Shown here: piece by piece, positions 60,284-64,000 of the stretch
How positions within the stretch are numbered: position 1 is the stretch's first letter
How the letters are laid out: each line of letters opens with the position of its first letter
Source of the DNA: Siphonodentalium dalli
Lineage: Eukaryota; Mollusca; Scaphopoda; Gadilida; Siphonodentaliidae
Direction of reading: 5' to 3'
DNA: 64,000 nucleotides
Assembly: GCA_032622095.1 (NCBI GenBank)
Contig: CP136064.1
Coordinates: forward strand, 145,033,954 to 145,097,953
Notes under the pieces: model-generated
Told to the model about the DNA's origin: nothing
Database searches by the model: none
Seen by the model: only the letters and a program-made list of their open reading frames with translations
Program-made: the position numbers and the translations under genes

Positions 60284-61110
60284 CTGGAATTCATGCAACC
60301 CAACCGATGTGCTGCAGTAAATTCCGTTGGCACTTCCGCGTTGGCCCAACGTTGGACCAACGTTATAATTCCAACGGTTGGGAGGAATACGTTGGGCCAA
60401 CGAAGGGCCAACACCATTAACCCAACCAAACCTATTGCCAACGTTGCCGACATTATGCCAACGTTGGCCCAACGTAGTCATGCTATCTGGGTGATAACTA
60501 ATAATTTTGTAGCAAATTTTGGGGGACATGAATTCACTCCAGCTGCTAAAATATATCCTTTAAAATTACTAGCTCAATGGGTGTCATAGATTGGCTTTTA
60601 CATTTGGTTCAAATAGTGGCAGATATAGGAGATTTATATGGACTGTTAATTTTATTTAAAAAATTAGCTACTCACCTGACATAATTCATACAGAATTAGA
60701 TTTATCTTAACCTCCGCAAACCGCCACTCAAAAATCGGAAACATGAAACGTTTCGTTTCGTTTGTTCCGTTTCCCAGTTAAAGTTTTTAGTTATTCCGAG
60801 CATGCGCATTGCGCATACCTGTATACTCAGTTTGATTTCTTGGCGCTCACAATCAGACGTGCTGAAAATTTGTGCTGCTCTTACAATGTCAGAATCTGAG
60901 GCGTCTGTTTTTCTCTGACAGAGTCTACTGTACATCTCCAGTGGATGATCTGCGTAAGCATAAGACCAAACGATGGTTGCGCTTCGATTTCTGGAGGAAA
61001 ATAACGGAAAATGGCAGAACTTCGCAAGGAAACCGGCGGAAAGTCAGACATTATTGTCTGTCTAGGTCGGAGTATTCAGACCAGGTGATCGTGTAGATCG
61101 ACCGATAAAT

Positions 61111-61382
61111 ACTCAAGTTTAGGGGATCTTCAGGATCACCCGCAAGACACAAGTCTAATGCTCAGGAGCCGAAGAGGCTGTCCGAAAAGCAAGACATAAA
61201 CACTCAAGTCGAGGGGATCTTCAGGATCGCCCGCACGACACAAGTCTAATGCTCAGGAGCCGAAGAGGCTGTCCGAAAAGCAAGACATAAACACTCAAGT
61301 CGAGTGGATCTTCAGGATCGCCCGTAAGACAACACAAGTCTAATGCTCAGGAGCCGAAGAGGCTGTCCGAAAAGCAAGACTA
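61111..61382. repeat. 91-bp tandem repeat, three copies
   Basis: actcaag starts at 61111, 61202 and 61293. Units carry gggatcttcaggatcgcccg, acacaagtctaatgctcagg and agccgaagaggctgtccgaa. The third copy has a 4-bp insertion. GC content is above that of the surroundings. No coding frame is maintained. Confidence 0.9.
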
Positions 61383-62494
61383 CCGATACGAACGTGCAAA
61401 AGTCGCACAGTATTAATGAAAGTATATCACATTATCTATGTGATAACATCGTAAGTATAGTTCAGACAACGATGTGTTGTCGGTGTCTGGTCATGGACAA
61501 GTTTTGATGACACAACTGTTGTGCCAGACAGAGTTTGACATGCACTCTATACCACAACCAAGGGCTTATAGTGGACCTTTGGGTAAAGATGTTTTACCTT
61601 TAACACATATAAAACAGCCTGTCAGCCTGTCAGCCTGACCTTAAATGAAACACGTACAGAAAGAAAATAAGTGCTCTAAGCTTCATGGCATGGTTACATG
61701 TACATGATAGTAAAGAACTCTTCCTGAACATTAATTTGAGGAGTTACTTTTGCAGAGTCTTCAAATGAAATGATATCTTGAAAATATTAGTACCTTCTTT
61801 TGATGAATTGGTACAATAGTGTTTGATAAGGACACATAGAAAGTCATTGATAGATACAGATTAGAGATCAGGTCGCTGCACAGACGGGAATGGCTGTGAA
61901 TGTCTATATACAACAAACATGTGCATGCTTTGTGGAAGGCGTTCAAGCTAAGGTGGTTGACTTGAATTGACAACAATAAAACCAAAATTGGAGACAATTT
62001 TTTCGATGTCAACTAAAGTGTTGGATCAATTACCGGTAGGCCATGAATCATTTGATTTGTCAACAAAAACAGAAAAGTTGTGAATGAACCTTATTCGTCA
62101 ATCAAAACTTCTAAGAGAGATTTGATAGACAAATCTTCTCAATGACCACCCAGAAAAGTTACAAGAACTGTTAACCTGTCCGAAACGTGCGGAATAGTTG
62201 AGTGATGATGATGACCAACCATCCACATCGAAATCAGATCGAATCAGCTGTGTGTTGAGCTTATTTAAAAAAATAATGTTTATGCAATATCTTACTGAAG
62301 CCTCATTCAAATATTTGGAGTCGGGGTTTGATTATGCTCATTCCCGGGGGTTTTAAATACACATTCCGATGTGACGAAATCTGATAGAAGCCACGGTTTG
62401 TAGCCACGTGCAGCATGTAAACAGTTTACTATGTCGCAACACTGGATACATAAAGCGATTTCACCGCTGTCATTGAATGTGGGTCAATTGTGCA
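61383..62494. other. spacer, no gene seen
   Basis: Short direct repeat cagcctgtcagcctgtcagcc near 61617. No supported gene. Confidence 0.5.
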
Positions 62495-63569
62495 CAGGGA
62501 TGTGGCTAGAGGGTGGGGGGGGGGGGAGAGCTATATTTTCAATAGTTGGAAATTTCATACCTACCACAACGAAATTTCACACCAACAATAGGTTGAAAAT
62601 GTTCTTGTAGATTGATTATAAAACAATTTATTGGGGGGAATTTATTGTTTTTCGACCAATATTTGCATATGTTCCTATTTTTTGTCAAAATTTTTGACAG
62701 AAATGGTCATCAGTTGGAAATTTTCCAACCTTAGGGGGTGACAGGTTGGAAATTTCCAACACTTGGAAAGCTTGTGTCCTGGTCCCTCCCCCGTGGCCAG
62801 TCAAAAACTTCTAGTTAATTTAAGAAAACAATATTGTCATACAATTGGTCAACATTGTCATTGGAATTGTCATCAGTTGGAAATTTTCCTTGAAATTTCC
62901 AACAGTAGGAAGGCTTGAGGCTAGTCTAGATGTTAGGATTTTGCGATTTTCTTGTTCAGATTTCAAAATTTTCGCACACCGGGCCGAACCATGGTCGGCC
63001 CGGTGTGTCATTGTCCCATCTACATGGTCAATACAAAACTGCTAATTAGTTTAACAAAACAATATTTTACTACATTTGGTCAAACTTGTAGACATAAATG
63101 GTCATCAGTTGAAGAATTTTCCAACCTGAGGGGGAGCATGAGGTTTGAAATTTCCAACACTAGGAAAGCTTCAGTTGAGGCCAGTCTAGATGCTAGGATT
63201 TGCGATTTTCTTGTATAGTTTTAAAAATTTTCTCACACCGGGCCGAACAACCATGGTCGGCCCGGTGTTTCCTGGTCTGTTGTCGGTAGCTGTGTGCATT
63301 TGTCTGGAATTAGATCACTAGTTGTTTTTTTGGGGGCAATTTTCAGGTTAAAATATCTTAATGTTTTCATACTGGGAAAATAGAAGCATGGCTTATGAAT
63401 ATATAGGAAATTAGGCCTGAGCATGAGGTACAAGGGGGTGGGGGTGCATATGGAATTATGCAAAAAGTTGTGTTGGTTTGATTTCGACTCAAGGGGGGGG
63501 GGGGTCCAGTTGGAAATTCCCAAGGTGGACACCCCCCCCCCCAGCGGAGACCCTCTAGCCACATCCCTG
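62495..63569. mobile_element. non-autonomous hAT element, 8-bp duplication
   Basis: The termini CAGGGATGTGGCTAGAGGGT and its inverse (accctctagccacatccctg) are flanked by perfect ATTGTGCA at 62487-62494 and 63570-63577. CAGGG ends with an 8-bp duplication are the hallmark of hAT transposons. The interior has two or three diverged internal units (gtcatcagttggaaattttcc; cacaccgggccgaac...ccatggtcggcccggtgt) and no transposase. Related copies lie at 5840-6300, 17090-17600, 43225-43931 and 49817. Confidence 0.9.
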
Positions 63570-63816
63570 ATTGTGCACGTGTCCAAAATTGTTACAGTCT
63601 GGTCAAGGACGCCAAAACTGTTTTGTGAATTTGCTGCTGTTTTTGCCGTTGAATTCTCAGATACTAATGTATATAATATGATAAATAACGGTGGAGACGG
63701 GGTGTTTATTTGTATAATAAATGGTGTAATAATGAGTCCATTAAAATTCTTTTAGAGGTGAAATCGTAAGACGATCGAGTCCATTTGTTGTCCATTCAGA
63801 ATTTGTACTTTCGTTT

Positions 63817-63856
63817 TTCACACATATCCGGTCGTTTTTCACACATATCCGGTTTA
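63817..63856. repeat. 20-bp direct repeat (two copies)
   Basis: gtttttcacacatatccggt occurs twice in a row. The remaining sequence to the window end shows no gene. Confidence 0.85.
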
Positions 63857-64000
63857 AATATATCGCATTCTTTCCGGGATTTTGGGAATAAAAGTTAATA
63901 ATAGTGAAGTGTAAGATAAATGTGTTCAATATATTAATTCAATGAATATTATCCTTTATGGGGAGTTCGGTGGCTGAATCTCCGCCGATATTTGCTGTGA

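Larger units (their letters stand above)
57839..60491. mobile_element. 2.65-kb TIR element built on TTGGGCCAACGTTGG repeats
   Basis: It starts CCCAGATAGCATGAC and ends with the inverse (gtcatgctatctggg). TG on each side is the only possible duplication. Both ends are packed with copies of TTGGGCCAACGTTGG in alternating orientation. Inside are an array of ~118-132-bp units (58823-59285, plus one more at 60300-60425), a promoter-like patch at 58400-58610 and a separate segment at 59286-60295 that splits the array. Because the core motif is palindromic, frames across it read as VGPTLGQR-like strings on both strands; these are not proteins. Confidence 0.8.

Noticed and set aside
57839-60491. Repeated VGPTLGQR-type protein frames on both strands
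   Set aside because: They arise from the palindromic DNA word TTGGGCCAACGTTGG and occur in several frames at once; no single frame is favoured.
61140-61380. Hammerhead ribozyme-like string (caggagccgaagagg...gaaaa)
   Set aside because: The invariant CUGANGA core is absent (ctcagga instead), and stem III pairing is not evident.

Overview
The window is AT-rich eukaryotic DNA, most likely from a marine mollusc and probably a bivalve. The case rests on repeat types: a 161-bp tandem array next to a Helitron-like hairpin end (as in bivalve 'pearl'/HINE elements), dispersed repeats with 'agccagggccataactc' and 'cgtccgtccgtcc' phrases, and Tx1/L1-like LINE coding sequence. Host coding content is very low. 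The only recognisable host gene is the 3' end of a methionine-R-sulfoxide reductase (MsrB), with two alternative or duplicated last exons at 1252-1445 and 2972-3111. Other open, splice-flanked exon candidates (9298-9514, 31912-32048, 51015-51183, 58400-58432) all lie inside repeat-bounded segments.

Layout. 1-6.3 kb: MsrB exons, a dispersed repeat and spacer. 6.4-13.9 kb: a 172-bp palindrome, a 4.6-kb segment bounded by ~155-bp inverted repeats, and a ~1.9-kb foldback repeat. 14-17.8 kb: spacer and mollusc-type dispersed repeats. 17.8-36.7 kb: a set of nested insertions. The outermost layer is a minus-strand LINE ORF2 (5' end near 36700, 3' end near 17795). It is split by a tandem-repeat element (about 33705-35574) and by a 13.3-kb terminal-inverted-repeat element (20169-33498) flanked by the 5-bp duplication ACGAG. 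That element holds a smaller relative (20437-20989, duplication ATTGG) and a 9.8-kb retrovirus-like Gypsy element (21517-31339, duplication GTGT). The Gypsy copy carries gag, pol and an F-type-looking env. Its LTRs are about 99% alike, yet its genes are broken by stops and frame changes.

38-44.5 kb: a 1602-bp tandem duplication, an inverted partial copy of it and a hAT-like MITE. 45-53 kb: two nested elements with the same terminus (CCCTTACCGA) but different internal repeats. 53-57.8 kb: mostly unique DNA with two foldbacks. 57.8-60.5 kb: an element built of TTGGGCCAACGTTGG repeats, with a promoter-like patch inside and a second insert marked by GTGATTCCGTCACG motifs. 61.1 kb: a 91-bp tandem repeat. 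62.5-63.6 kb: a non-autonomous hAT element with a perfect 8-bp duplication.

The best candidates for something undescribed are the CACGGGG-terminus element family with 5-bp duplications (features of the Transib/RAG-like group) and the env-bearing retroelement, which shows a splice donor, an env acceptor and an arginine-rich, methionine-free ORF before its 3' LTR. All family names rest on motifs read by eye; no database search was possible.
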